Counted from the stretch's first letter, positions 45,652 to 58,183 are shown. The stretch: 64,000 nt of DNA from Gari tellinella (GCA_922989275.2 OV277862.1:21185543-21249542), one strand, 5' to 3'. The notes: generated by a model from the letters alone, not told the origin. Made by a program: numbers and translations.

Positions 45652-45802
45652 CTTGGACTTGACTGCAGTATCAGCTCAAAGCAACTGTTCAACATCTTTT
45701 TTATAAGATTTTTTCCCAGGGATTTCATTCATAATGTACATATGTCATTTCATGTTGTTTTTCTCATATTTCGTTGTTGTACTTCTGTTCACCTTGATCA
45801 TT
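45652..45802 (-). other. 5'UTR part of the large coding exon, with a 3' splice site at its start
   Basis: On the minus strand a strong acceptor, tctctttttttgtttgcag, ends at 45803, so the coding exon is probably preceded by at least one untranslated exon outside the recognised sequence. The UTR contains a short upstream reading frame (ATG 45801 to TGA 45745, 18 codons) in the same frame as the main start. That could reduce translation of the main frame, and it also closes the frame upstream. Confidence 0.65.
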
Positions 45803-46319
45803 CTGCAAACAAAAAAAGAGATGTTTGTTAAACATGTATGAACAAGCAAATTCTAGTATTGATATCCCCTGCCATAGTGATTGTAGAGAAGAAAGTCGTA
45901 AACTTTATTGTGGGAGGGACAAATGGTGGTCACCTGTATTAAGGTATCAACATTTACAAACTTTTACAAAGTTAGCCTAAACAATACTAAAATATACCAC
46001 TCAGTTTGCTAAGCACCATGGGTAAAGACTCCATAGGTTCCAATGCATTGAACCTATCACTATCTCACAGCATAACTTCCAACATTTTTGTTCGATTCCT
46101 TCCAAATTTAGGGACATTATTCCCAAGGGTTCACCTTAGGGATTTGATATTTTTACACTTGTCTTGGTCCTTCGTAGATGAAACCCGAGGCAAAATGTGA
46201 AATTTCTTACAACCTTTTTATGTCATTTCTCGCACATCACTTATATTACAAGTTTTACACATGTATTGAATATTACGATGTAATATAAATAAAGCGCACA
46301 CCGCATCATAATATCAACA
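45803..46319. other. Putative intron or upstream region of the large gene
   Basis: No exon could be supported. It probably includes the 5' intron of the minus-strand gene. The 64-codon plus-strand frame at 46006 has no support. Confidence 0.35.
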
Positions 46320-46422
46320 GATCTATGAAAATTTGACAATTTTTATCAAATCTTTCTCAAACATTGATCCAAACATTTTGACCTTTGAATTGCTGAAAAT
46401 GCCATATTTAAAGGTGTTTAAT
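46320..46422 (-). repeat. Minus-oriented fragment of the GGCATTTTCAGCAATTC modular repeat
   Basis: ACCTTTGAATTGCTGAAAATGCC is the reverse of the core unit of element P6. Confidence 0.6.
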
Positions 46423-46560
46423 AATAATAATAATAATAAAGACTTTATTTAATGAAAGAACTTATTTGGAAAAGACCAATCTTCCATTAGGCCCTCAACA
46501 TTTTATAATTATACAAGTACATAAAACAAAAGGCATTTCATACAAAACAAATACATGTAA
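46423..46560 (-). mobile_element. Retroelement 3' end with (TTA)n tail
   Basis: On the minus strand it reads ...AATAAAGTCTTTATTATTATTATT, a common 3' terminus of non-LTR elements. Only about 130 bases remain, and no coding part is present. Confidence 0.45.
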
Positions 46561-46830
46561 TACACTCTAGAGTGTAAACACCGTTAAATATGGCATTTTC
46601 AGCAATTCAAAGGTAGATAACTCTTGACCTTTTGGTCCAATTTCAACCATAATCAAACTCATTCAAACTCTTATGGTAATATACAATCTGAGCAAGTTTG
46701 AGAAAGATTGGATAAAATGTGTGGCCTCTAAAGTGTAATCACTAAAATTGTTGACAACAAACTACGAACGATGGACATTCAAGGATTGCAAAAGCACACC
46801 GTGACCTAGCTTAGGTTAGCTAATTAAGGA
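46561..46830 (+). mobile_element. Modular element fragment (P6 type)
   Basis: It has TACACTCTAGAGTGTAAACACC, GGCATTTTCAGCAATTC and a decayed terminal hairpin (CACACCGTGACCTAGCTTAGG, TTAGCTAATTAA). Confidence 0.55.
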
Positions 46831-47110
46831 AATGTCACATTTATGCATAAACATGGCATTATTCTATAATTCTTGAAATTCAAACTAGACCTTTCACAAA
46901 TGGTGATTCATACCCCAGTAGGGTCTTGTCTCAAGGTTTCAGGATAAATTTGATGTGTGCATTAAAGGGCAAAAGCTCCAAAAATAATTATGACAGAGTA
47001 ATGGTTCCTGTGCTCTAAACTTGTGGTCAAATAGATCTATCTGTATATGAAGTTTGAAGTCAATAGCACTTATATTTTGGAAGAAATGTCCTGGACAAGC
47101 CTAAATTAGA
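46831..47110. other. Non-coding spacer
   Basis: No gene or repeat end recognised. Confidence 0.4.
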
Positions 47111-49157
47111 ACAAGAGCCCCATGGGGCATATTTCGCTCACCTGAGAATAGCTGACAAAATGGAGATAATGATTTATGTCCAGGACAGGGTTATTTTTTA
47201 CCCGAGGGGCATTATTAAATTTGAACAATCTTCATAGAAGACCTGTAGATGATGCTATGTGCAAAATATCTAAGATCAGGGTACTAGGGTTTTAGACAAG
47301 AATTTTTTTTTTAAGTTTCCATTGAAAAAATCTATTTTTAGCTCCTGTGACCTACATATCCAACAGACTGGAACCATTTGAACAAAATAGGTAAAGGACA
47401 TCTAGAAGTGTCACCATGCCGAATATCACAGCTCTGGCCATATTAGTTTCAGAGAAGAAGGCGTTTGAAAATTTCACTATATAACTCTATGTAAAACTGT
47501 CACCCCGGGGCGGGGCCAATTTCGAACCAAGGGGCATAATTTGAACAAATTTGATAGAGGAACTGTAGATGATGCTATGTGCCAAATATCTAAGCTCTGG
47601 CCCTTGTAGTTTTTGAAGAAGTTTTTTTAAGTTTTTATAGAAAAAATCTATTTTTAGCTCCTGTAACCTGGATATGCAACAAACCGGAACCATTTGAACA
47701 AAATACGTAAAGGATATTTAGAAGCGTCACCATACCGAATATCAAAGCCCTGGCCATATTAGTGTCAGAGAAGAAGACGTTTGAAATTTTCACTATATAA
47801 CTCTATGTTAACTGTGACCCCCGAGGCGGGCCAATTTTGACCCCAGGGGCATAATTTGAACAAACTTGATAGAGGACCTGTAGGCGATGCTATGTGCCAA
47901 ATATCTAAGCTCTGGACCTTGTAGTTTCAGACAAGAAGATTTTTTAAGTTTTCATTGAAAAAAAATCTATTTTTAGCTCCTGTGACCTACATATGCAACC
48001 GACTAGAATCATTTGAACACTACTGGTATAGGACATCTAGAAGTGTCACCATGCCGAATATCAAAGCTCTGGCCATATTAGTTTCAGAGAAGAAGACGTT
48101 TGAAAATTTCACTATATAACTCTATGCCCGAGGCGGGCCAATTTTGACCCCAGGGGCATAATTTGAACAAACTTGATAGAGGACCTGTAGATGATGCTTG
48201 ATGCCAAATATGTAAGCTCAAGGTACTGTTGTATCAGACAAGAAGATTTTTTAAGATTTCATTGAAAAAATCTATTTTTAGCTCCTGTGACCTAGATATG
48301 CAACTGACCGTAACCATATTTACAATATTAGTTAAGGTCTTCTAGAAGAGTCATCATGCCAAATATCAAAGCTCTGGCCATATTAGTTTCAGAGAAAAAG
48401 ATGTTTGAAGATTTCACTATATATAACTATGTAAAATAACGACCCCCGGGGCGGGGTCATTTTTTACCCAGGGGACATAATTTGAACAATCTTGATAGAG
48501 GACCTGAAGACGATACTTTGTGCCAAATATCTAAGCTCAGGGTACTGTGGTTTCAGACAAGAAGATTTTTTAAGTTTTCATTGAAAAAATCTATTTTTAG
48601 CTCCTGTGACCTAGATATGCAACTGACCGTAACCATATTTACAATATTGGTTAAGGTCTTCTAGAAGAGTCATCATGCCAAATATCAAAGCTCTGGCCAT
48701 ATTAGTTTCAGAGAAAAAGATGTTTGAAGATTTCACTATATATAACTATGTAAAATAACGACCCCGGGGCGGGGTCATTTTTTACCCAGGGGACATAATT
48801 TGAACAATCTTGATAGAGGACCTGAAGACGATACTTTGTGCCAAATATCTAAGCTCAGGGTACTGTGGTTTCAGACAAGAAGATTTTTTAAGTTTTCATT
48901 GAAAAAATCAATTTTTAGCTCCTGTGACCTAGATATCAAACGGACCTGAAATGTTTGAACAACTTTGAAAGAGGACCATATAAGGATCATTCAGGCCTAG
49001 TTTGGTAAAAATCTATCCAGTAGTTTCCGAGGAGATGTCGTTTAAAGAAATTGCTGACGACGAACAAACGGATGGACAGACAGACGAACGACGACGGACA
49101 GTGACTGTGGACGATCAAAATAGCTCACCTTGGCACTACGTGCCAGGCGAGATAAAA
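47111..49157 (+). mobile_element. Modular element P5 with 318-bp dimeric repeats
   Basis: Starts ACAAGAGCCCCATGGGGCAT plus ATTTCGCTCACCTGAG and ends AATAGCTCACCTTGGCAC..GTGCCAGGCGAGATAAAA. The marker TCTATTTTTAGCTCCTGTGA recurs at 47331, 47647, 47966, 48271, 48590 and 48908 (spacing 305-319). Each unit holds two related ~160-bp halves, one with CCAAATATCTAAGCTCAGGG and one with CAAATATCAAAGCTCTGGCC. The last units are almost identical. Confidence 0.82.
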
Positions 49158-49752
49158 ACAGGTTATGGTCAAGTGCACAATAGTCTAAGCGTACCATTGC
49201 ATAAGTGCACCATTTTGGTTTAAAGGAAAATGGACAGCTGATTACAACTTGATATTAAACAAAAGTTCATGTATTCAAAACTGAAATAGAAACCTCAAAA
49301 TTTTTCAAAATAATGCTTTTATAGCATTTTTTAGTTTGGACAACAAACTTTCATGGCGGTCGCCATTCTGTTTACCTGTGTGACATCATTTATACCCTAT
49401 AGGTATACTTTTACAACAAAGAAGGAAGACAGTTTGTGAAAATAAGATTCACTTAAGGTAGAGTGCTAGTGAGCTTACTTTTCATGAAAGGTGTTATGAA
49501 ACTTTGCTTGAAGAATAATACTAGTCTAGGAAACAATCTCTGCAAATATAGGCCAAAATCTATCGTTTGGTTTGTCTTTAGGAATTTTGATAAGAAGGTA
49601 TTTCTCAAAATTAAAAAAAGCTAATGACTCTAAGTCTCGTGCAAAAAGTTGTTCATAACATTCCTTACAAGAAAATCAAAACATAGTTTGAATAATGGTG
49701 TTCAGAAAGATGTTATCTGCTATTTAAATTTTGTAAAATGCTATTTTTCATA
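49158..49752. other. Non-coding spacer
   Basis: It has a short GTCTAAGCGTACCATTG / ATAAGTGCACCATTTTGG piece (49170-49220) related to the motif cluster at 57.1-57.7 kb. Nothing else was recognised. Confidence 0.4.
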
Positions 49753-51141
49753 ACAAGAGGGCCTGAAGGCCCTAATATCGCTCACCATTTGTAATGAAGC
49801 CTGATAGCTTTACCTTTGAATTTAACCCGTTTTATTCTAAATCCATTCAAGTTTGTTGACCTACTGTTCCGGTAGTATAGTAGAGTACATCAAAGGCAGA
49901 TAACTAGAGCCTAAACAATACTGAAATTAAGCCTTTTTCTAGCATTTCAAAGTATATCAAGGGCAGGTAACTATTGCCACAATGATTACATTTCAACAAT
50001 AATTGCACTCCTTCGAGAAAGTATAGCTACATCCTTTGTGTACAAGTATAATCAAAATCCATTGAAAACTGTAGTTGCAAGAGTGTAAACGCTGTAAAAT
50101 ATGGCATTTTCAGCAATTCAAAGGTAGATATCTCTTGATCTATTTGTCTGATTCCAACCATAATCACCCTTTTTCCAACTCTTATGGTCATATACAATAT
50201 TGGCAAGTTTGAGAGAGCTTGGATAAATATTGTGGCATCTAGAGCGTAAACACTGTTAAATATATCATTTTCAGCAATTCAAAGGTAGATAACTCTTGAC
50301 CTATTGATCCGATTACAACCAAAATTGAACTTATTCGAAGTCTTATGGTAATATACAATCTGAGTAAGTTTGAGAAAGATTGGATAAAATTTGTGGCCTC
50401 TAGAGTGTAAACATCGTTAAATATGGCATTTTCAGCAATTCAAAGGTAAATAACTCTCGACCTATACGTCTACTTTCAACCATAATCAAACTCATATGAA
50501 CTCTTATAGTAATATACAATCTGAGCAAGTTTAAGAAAAATTTGATAAAAATTGTGAACTCTAGAGTGTAAACACCGTTAAAAATGGCATTTTCAGCAAT
50601 TCAAAGGTAGATTACTCTTGATCTATTTGTCCGATTTCAACCAAAATCAAACTTATCCGAACTCTTATGGTCATATACAATCTGGGCAGGTTTTAGAAAG
50701 ATTGGATAAATACTGTGGCCTCTAGAGTGTAAACACCGTTAAATATGGCATTTTCAGCAATTCAAAGGTAGATAACTCTTCATCTATTTCTCCGATTTCA
50801 ACCAAAATCGAACTCTTCCGAACTCTTATGGTCATATACAATCTGGGCAGGTTTTAGAAAGATTGGATAAATACTGTGGCCTCTAGAGTGTAAACACTGT
50901 TAAATATGGCATTTTCAGCAGTTCAAGGGTAGATAACTCTTGACCTATTTGTCCGATTTCAACCATAATCGAACTCATTCGAACTCTTATGGCAATATAC
51001 CATCTGAGCAAGTTTGAGAAAGATTGGATAAAAATTGTGGTCTCTAGAGTGTAAACACTAAAATTGTTGACGCCGCACGACGCACGCCGGACAATCAAGG
51101 ATTGCAATAGCTCACCCTGAGCTAGCTCAGGTGAGCTAAAA
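49753..51141 (+). mobile_element. Modular element P6 with exact 161-bp core repeats
   Basis: Starts ACAAGAGGGCCTGAAGGCCC plus ATATCGCTCACC and ends AATAGCTCACCCTGAGCTAGCTCAGGTGAGC. The marker TAGAGTGTAAAC lies at 50079, 50240, 50401, 50562, 50723, 50884 and 51045, exactly 161 bases apart each time. The unit carries GGCATTTTCAGCAATTC and CTCTTATGGTCATATACAATC. Confidence 0.88.
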
Positions 51142-51668
51142 ACTTGAATTACAAAAAAACGACTTATTGAATGTTTATTTTTTTCATTCTATTTATATAT
51201 ATTGTTGGTGAAATAGTTTGTCAGAAAAAATTAGGAAAGATTACTTTAAGGATTTGTTGTAATTACAGTTTTTCTTTTGAAAAATGGGAAATTTGAAGAC
51301 TAGACACAGTTACCTCCCTTAAAAATGAAATTCTGTCATTAAAATTCAATTATAAGCTTTTTCATAGCCTTGCATATAAGGTTAATGGTATTGTTTAAAC
51401 ATTATATTGGGCAAAATCAATCTTGAAAATGAAGGAAAACAGACACAAAAGGATTTATAAGCTTCAATTTGTGGCTTGATAGTTCGATCAAATCTTATAT
51501 TCCAATATTATTGACTTGTAATCCATCAACCGAAAACGTAAATGGACATACATAATTGGACAAAATATAGTAGACACTAACTCTAACAAATGAAGAGTAA
51601 TTATTACATGTCCTTTGATCATTGCATTATGGACTGACAAGTCAATCAAATCTGACTCTGCATTTAAA
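51142..51668. other. Non-coding spacer
   Basis: AT-rich; nothing recognised. Confidence 0.4.
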
Positions 51669-52408
51669 ACAAGGGCCACCATGGCCCTAACAAGGGCCAC
51701 CATGGCCCTAACTTGCTCACCTGGTACACCATGTAAAACTTGACCTATAGAAACCTAGATTATGACTGGACATGTTCCAAATCAACCTTTAGTGTTAACA
51801 AGGTTTTCTATGATTTGACCAGACTCAATGATCAATCCACATTTGATTTTGACCTAGATTAGATGTAGGCAAACATTTTGGCAATATTTCATTCAGATCT
51901 AATGAGATTTGTAGCCTCTAGAGGGTTAACACTGGTTTTCTTTGATTTGACCTAGTGACCTAGTTTTTGACCAGATAGACCCATATTCAAACTTGACCCT
52001 ATATCAATTAGGCAAAAATTCTGACCATGCTGCATTACAATTCAATGAAATTTGTAGCATCTAGAGTATTTACAAGGTTTTTTTAAGATTTGACCTAGTG
52101 ACCTAGTTTTTGACCCGACATGACCCACATTCAAGCTTGACCTAGATATCAATCAGGCAAACATTTTGACCAAGTTTCATGAAGATCAAATGGGATTTAT
52201 AGCCTCTAGAGTGTTAAGGCTATTATTTGACCTAGTTTTTGACCCAACATGACCCACATTCGACCGTGACCTATAATTTATCAAGACAAACATTGTCATC
52301 AAGTTTCATGAAGGCTGAATGAAATTTGTAGCTGCTAGAGTGTTAACGTACAATTGTTGACGGACAGACGGATGACGTACAACGGACATCCAGCTATTCT
52401 AATAGCAT
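51669..52408 (+). mobile_element. Modular element P7 (GACCTAGTGACCTAG type)
   Basis: The start hairpin ACAAGGGCCACCATGGCCC is duplicated in tandem at 51669-51712. The core units are marked by TTTGTAGCCTCTAGAGTG and GACCTAGTGACCTAGTTTTT. The 3' end is eroded (AATAGCATAC). Confidence 0.68.
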
Positions 52409-53295
52409 ACAAGGGCCACAATGGCCCTAAATCCCTAAACTTAACCTATATTACGACTGGACATGACCCACAAACAACCTTTAGAGTGTAAAAAAGATTT
52501 TTTTATGATCTGACCTAGTGCCCTAGTTTTTTACCAGCACAATCCACATTTGATTTTGACCTAGAATAGATGTAGGCAAACATTCTGACAATATTTCATT
52601 CAGATCTAATGAGATTTGTAGCCTCTAGAGGGTTAACACTGTTTTTCTTTGATTTGACCAAGTGACCTAGTTTTTGACCTTCCATGTTTCATATTCAAAC
52701 TTGATCTAGATATCAATAGGGCAAACATTCTGACCAAGTTGCATTAAAATCCAATGAGATTTGTAGCCTTAAGAGTGTTAACGGTTTTTTTTTAATCATT
52801 TGACCTAGTGACCTAGTTTATGACCGGACATAACCTTAATCTAAACTTGACCTAGATATCAATACGGGTAAGTAAAACATTTTGACAAAGTTTCATGAAG
52901 GTTGGGTGATATTTGTAGCCTCTAGAGTGATAACAAGGTTTTCCTATGATTTGACCTAGTGACCTAGTTTTTGACCTGACATGACCCTTTTCCATACTTG
53001 ACCTAGATATTGATAAAGCAAACATTCTGACTAAGTTGAATTAAAATCCAATGAGATTTGTAGCCTCTAGAGTGTTAACAATGTTTTTCTTTGATTTGAC
53101 CTAGTGACCTAGTTTTTGATCGGATATGACCCATATCCAACCTTGACCTAGATATTAATGAAGCAAACATGTTGACCACGTTTCAATAAGATCCAATGCG
53201 ATTTGTAGCCTCTGAAGTGTTTACAAGATTTTTCTATGATTTGACCTTGAGACCTAGTATTTGACCCGACATGACCTACATTCCAACTTGATATA
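52409..53295 (+). mobile_element. Modular element P8, 3'-truncated
   Basis: Starts ACAAGGGCCACAATGGCCC and has about five ~155-bp units of the same type as P4 and P7. It ends without the terminal GGTGAGCTAAA hairpin. Confidence 0.65.
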
Positions 53296-53450
53296 TCCTT
53301 GATTCTTTTCAACCTTTCTTGTCAATTCGACCCCTATTGTAATGTGTTTCTGCTCACGATCCGGTAGACATTTAGTAAATGAATTTGATGGATTTGCGTC
53401 CCTTAGTCATGTTTATAGGTAGATTCGTCTTATTATTTCCACCAATAAAA
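53296..53450. other. Short spacer
   Basis: Contains CTTGTCAATTCGACCCC, whose inverse occurs at 56701-56718 beyond elements P9/P10. Confidence 0.35.
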
Positions 53451-56400
53451 AAACAAGAGCCGTATACGGCCCTAACTCGCTCACCTGGAACCGTTGACTT
53501 TAATGTAAAATATCTTGGAAAGCTGAGAAATTATGACAATATGACAGTGCCAATTATTGCTGAGTAGATGATGCTGTGTGCCAAAATTCTAAGCTCAGTG
53601 ACTATTATGACAAGAAATATTTTTGAAGGTTTCATTGAAAAAAATCTTTTTTTAGTTCCTGTGACCTAGTTATGCAATGGACCGAAACCACTTGAATATA
53701 TTGGAGAAGTGCCTCTAGAAGTGTCACCATGCCAAGTATCAAAGCTCTGGTCATATTAGTTTCAGAGAAGATGTTTCACTATATAACTCTATGTAATTAT
53801 GTGACCCCGGGGGTGGGCTAATTTTTTAACCAAGGAACATAATTTGAAAATTCTTGACAGAGGATCAGCAGTTGATGCTTTACGCCAAATATCTAAGCTC
53901 AGAGTACTGTGGTTTAAGACAAGAATTTTTTTTTGAAGATTTAATTGAAAAATCTATTTTTAGCTCCTGTGACTTTGATATGCAATGGACCAGAACAATT
54001 TGAACAATATTGGTAAAGTTCCTCTAGAAGTGACACCATGCCAAATGTCAAAGCTCTGGGCTATATAAGCTTCAGGGAAGAAGCTGTTTGAAGATTTCAC
54101 TTTATAACTCAATGTAAATTTGTGACCCCTGGGGCAGGGTTATTTTTTACCCCAGGGACATAATTTGAACAATCTTGATAGAGGTCCTATAGATGATGGT
54201 TTGTGTCAAATAGCTCAGCTCAGGGTACTGTGGCTTCAGACAAGAAGATTTTTTAAAGTTTTCATTAGACAAGAGGCCCATGCGGGCCTAAATATCGCTC
54301 ACCTGGAAAAACCAACACAAGAGTCACATAACCCCTGGTATGGGATCACTTTTCACCCCAGAGACATAATTTTCATTGAAAAAATCTATTTTTAGCTCCT
54401 GTGACCTAGATATGCAACGGACTGGAACCATATTTACAATATTGGTTAAGGGCTTCTACAAGTGTCATCATGTCAAATATCAAAGCTCTGACCATATTAG
54501 TTTCAGAGGTAAAGATGTTTGAAGATTTCACTACATAACTCTATGTAAAATTACAACCCCCAGGGCGTGGTCATTTTTTACCCCAGGGACATAATTTGAA
54601 CAATCTTGATAGAGGACCTGAAGATGATGCTTTGTGCCAAATATCTAAGCTCAGGGTACTGTGGTTTCAGACAAGAAGATTTTTGAAGATTTCATTGAAA
54701 AAATCTATTTTTAGCTCCTGTGACCTAGATACATGTATGCAACGGAACAGAACCATATTTACAATATTGGTTAAGGGCTTCTAGAAGAATCATCATGCCA
54801 AATGTCAAAGCTCTGGCCATATTAGTTTCAGAGAAAAAGATATTTAAAGATTTCAATATATAACTCTATGTAAATTTACAACCCCCGGGGCGTGGTCATT
54901 TTTTACCCCAGGGATATAATTTGAACACTCTTGTTAGAGGACCTGAAGACGATGCTTTGTGCCAAATATCTAAGCTCAGGGTACTGTGGTTTCAGACAAG
55001 AAGATTTTTGAAGATTTCATTGAAAAAATCTATTTTTAGCTCCTGTGACCTAGATATGCAACGGAGCAGAACCATATTTACAATATTGGTTAAGGTCTTC
55101 TAGAAGAATCATCATGCCAAATATCAAAGCTCTGGCCTTATTAGTTTCAGAGAAAAAGATATTTAAAGATTTCACTATATAACTATGTAAATTTACGACC
55201 CCCGGGGCGTGGTCATTTTTTATCCCAGGGGCATAATTTGAACAATCTTAATAGAGGACCTGAAGACGATTCTTTGTGCCAAATATCTAAGCTCAGGGTA
55301 CTGTGGTTTCAGACAAGAAGATTTTTTAAGTTTTCATTGAAAAAATCTATTTTTAGCTCCTGTGACCTAGATATGCAATGGACCGGAAATGTTTGAACAA
55401 CTTTGAAAGAGGACCATATGAGGATCATTCAGGCCAAGTTTGGTAAAAATCTATCCAGTAGTTTCGGAGGAGATGTAGTTTAAAGAAATTGTTGACAACG
55501 AACGGACGGACGACGGACAGAGGACGATCAAAATAGCTCACCTTGGCACTACGTGCCAGGTGAGCTAAAAATGTATTTTTTGCTCCTGAGACCTAGATAC
55601 GCAACAGACCGGAACAATTTGAACATTATTGGGAATGGCCCTCTGGCAGTGTCACCATGTCAAATATCAAAGCTCTAGCCATATTAGTTTCAGAGAAGAA
55701 GATGTTTGAAGATTTCACTATATAACTCTATGTAAATTTGTGACCCCTCAGCCCTGGGACAGGGTCATTTTTGACCCCAGGGACATAATTTGAACACCTT
55801 TGATAGAAGACCTCTAGATGATGCTGTGTGTCAAATATCTAAGCTGAGAGTACTGTGGTTTCAGACAAGAAGATTTTTTAAGTTTTTATTGAAAAAAATC
55901 TATTTTTAGCTCTTGTGACCTAGATATGAAGCGGGCCGAAACAATTTGAACAATATTGGTAAAGGCCCTCTAGAAGTGTCACTGTGCCAAATATCAAAGC
56001 TCTGGCCATATAAGTAAGAGAAGAAGATGTTTGAAGATTTCACTATATAACTCTATGTAAATTAGTGACCCCCGGAGCGGGGTCATATTTGACCCCAGGG
56101 ACATAATTTGAACAACTTTGATAGAGGACCTATAGATTATGCCTTGTGCCAAATATATAAGCTCAGGGTACAGTGGTTTCAGACAAGAAGATTTTTAAAG
56201 TTTTTATTGAAACGATCTATTTTTAGCTCCTGTGACCTAGATATTCAACCAACCAAAACTATTTGAACATTTTTGAAAGAGGACCATATAAGGATCATTC
56301 CTGCCAAGTTTGGTAAAAATCCATCAAGTGGTTTAGGAGGAGATGTCGTTTAAAGAAATTGTTGACAACGAACGGACGGACGACGGACAGAGGACGAACG

Positions 56401-56463
56401 AACGACGACAGACACAGCACGATCAAAATAGCTCACCTTGGCACTTTGTGCCAGGTGAGCTAA
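53451..56463 (+). mobile_element. Modular element P9, interrupted by P10
   Basis: Starts ACAAGAGCCGTATACGGCCC plus AACTCGCTCACCTGG and ends AATAGCTCACCTTGGCAC..GTGCCAGGTGAGCTAACA. The text ...AAGTTTTCATTA before 54270 continues as TTTTTTGCTCCTGAGACC after 55570, as the consensus predicts, so P10 was inserted into one of its core units. Confidence 0.75.
54270..55570 (+). mobile_element. Modular element P10 nested in P9
   Basis: Starts ACAAGAGGCCCATGCGGGCC plus ATATCGCTCACCTGG and ends AATAGCTCACCTTGGCAC..GTGCCAGGTGAGCTAAAA. It has three nearly identical ~320-bp dimeric units (54600, 54925 and 55250 regions, marker GACCTGAAGA.GATGCTTTG). Confidence 0.78.
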
Positions 56464-57119
56464 CAACTGGACCTCCCAATTTTGAAATCAATGATTTTTT
56501 CCGAATCAAAAATGTCACTTGTACCTATCCAATGTAACTTTCTACTGATAAATTGCAAAAAAAATATTCTAAAACGAAACCATTCACAATTATCACCAAA
56601 ATGTTTTGATTGCATGTAATGGATGATAGCGTTAGAACTGCAAGGTTTTTTTTTAATATGACAATGCCATTTAGACCTATTTATCAATTGACCAATCGGA
56701 GGGGTCGAATTGACAAGAAAGCCTCTGGGTGATATAGAGTAGCGACTTTGTTGATATTTCTGTTTAGGACTATCCAGACAAGAATTAGATCCAGACAAGA
56801 ATTAGATCCATTAACATTAAATAAATAACAACTAACAAATATTCCAAAAGAAATGTGCATGCGCAAAAATTTAGCTAAACGGATCGAAAACAGAAGTAAC
56901 CAGGCTATGAGATTTTGTAGGGAAACATTTCAATACGGTATGCAAGTGATTAATGGTGACATTACATATGTTTCAACACCTTTCAGTATGAAAACATGAT
57001 TTACCTGTAATTTGTAAAATTATGTTATTAACTTAACATTTAGCAGCTAGAAACTACAGAATTCCGTAGACACATTATCTTAATTGCTGTATGTTTGTTT
57101 TGAGGTCGAAGCACGACAC
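56464..57119. other. Non-coding stretch
   Basis: A tandem 19-base duplication of CCAGACAAGAATTAGAT lies at 56772-56808. Otherwise nothing was recognised. Confidence 0.45.
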
Positions 57120-57745
57120 ATGAAGCGACACATGGGGTGACAGACTAAGCGTGCCACTGCCCAAGTGTCCAACTGCCTAAGTGTACCATTTCTAGACTAA
57201 GTGTGCCATCTATGAAATGATATACATGTTGGGTAGATCTGTTGGGTGGTCAACAATGATGTGCTAATTACACATAATACTTTTTTTTAATAGTTAATTG
57301 TTAGCTAATGTGGTTTTAGCAGGTATCCAAACTGCGACCAAGTTTGGATCCTAATGACATTTAACACATATAGGTGTGAAATAAAACAAATTCTAAAATA
57401 CTTTTTATTTTCATTTCGTGTGCTGTACTATATGGATTAGATCTAAAGTGTTGGATATATCTTTTTTTTTTCAAGAAGAAATGAATAAGTGTGATAAAAT
57501 CATTTAATGAAACATCTAATTTCCAAGTTTGTACATTTAACTTCATGTTTTTAACATCTAGGGGTTCAATATTTCACAGTTTCCCTTCTTTAATACATTA
57601 TTATGAAAAATAGAATGTGATAATATTATATATGGTACAGTAAATATTCCTCTATATAATTCATATGTGGCACACTTAGACCTGAAATGGCACACTTAGA
57701 CCTGGTACGCTTAGTCTGTGGCACGCTTAGTCTATAACTCGACAC
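57120..57745. repeat. Inverted clusters of a CTAAGYGTGCCA motif
   Basis: The left cluster (57143-57212) holds ACTAAGCGTGCCACTG, CCTAAGTGTACCAT and ACTAAGTGTGCCAT. The right cluster (57667-57734) holds the reverse forms TGGCACACTTAG (twice), GGTACGCTTAGT and GGCACGCTTAGT. CGACACATG occurs outside each cluster. The spacer is AT-rich. This may be a terminal-repeat element or a clustered binding-site arrangement. Confidence 0.6.
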
Positions 57746-58045
57746 ATGCATGACATTTTGATCTGATGCATGATACGACGCACAGCAAAGCAACCAGACA
57801 CATAAAAATTCGACATGGAGCAAGACATTTGAACGTCATGCACATTCAGCACCTTCCCTGGCTAATCATTTGACCTCGACAACATTGTGTCACTCTCAGC
57901 CTCTGTCGTGTGTTGTATCAGGTTGGTGTGCGTCCTTTAAAATTAAAAAATGTCATGCGCCATATCGTGTGTCGCTTAAAACATTTCAATAATGAACACT
58001 ACATTTACCACACTAGTAAATCCACCAGAACCTTAACAATTGTAC

Positions 58046-58183
58046 AGCAAAAATGATAAAATGTGTTGCTAATTTAAATTATTAAGTAAAAAAAAAAAAG
58101 TTTTCATACTAGATAATATTGTGGCTGGGTGAAAACTATCAAGGCGCGGCGAATGCGTATATAAAATACACTGATTACGAAAT
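58046..58183. repeat. Long direct repeat, left copy
   Basis: It has ATTGTGGCTGGGTGAAAACT, ATCAAGGCGCGGCGAATGCG and TATATAAAATACACTGATTA, and is almost identical to 59861-59986. A small A-rich insertion (58086-58098) distinguishes the two. Confidence 0.8.

Noticed and set aside
46006..46200. Possible upstream exon of the large gene (minus-strand donor near 46136)
   Set aside because: The donor-like AAG|GTGAAC is weak and nothing else supports an exon.
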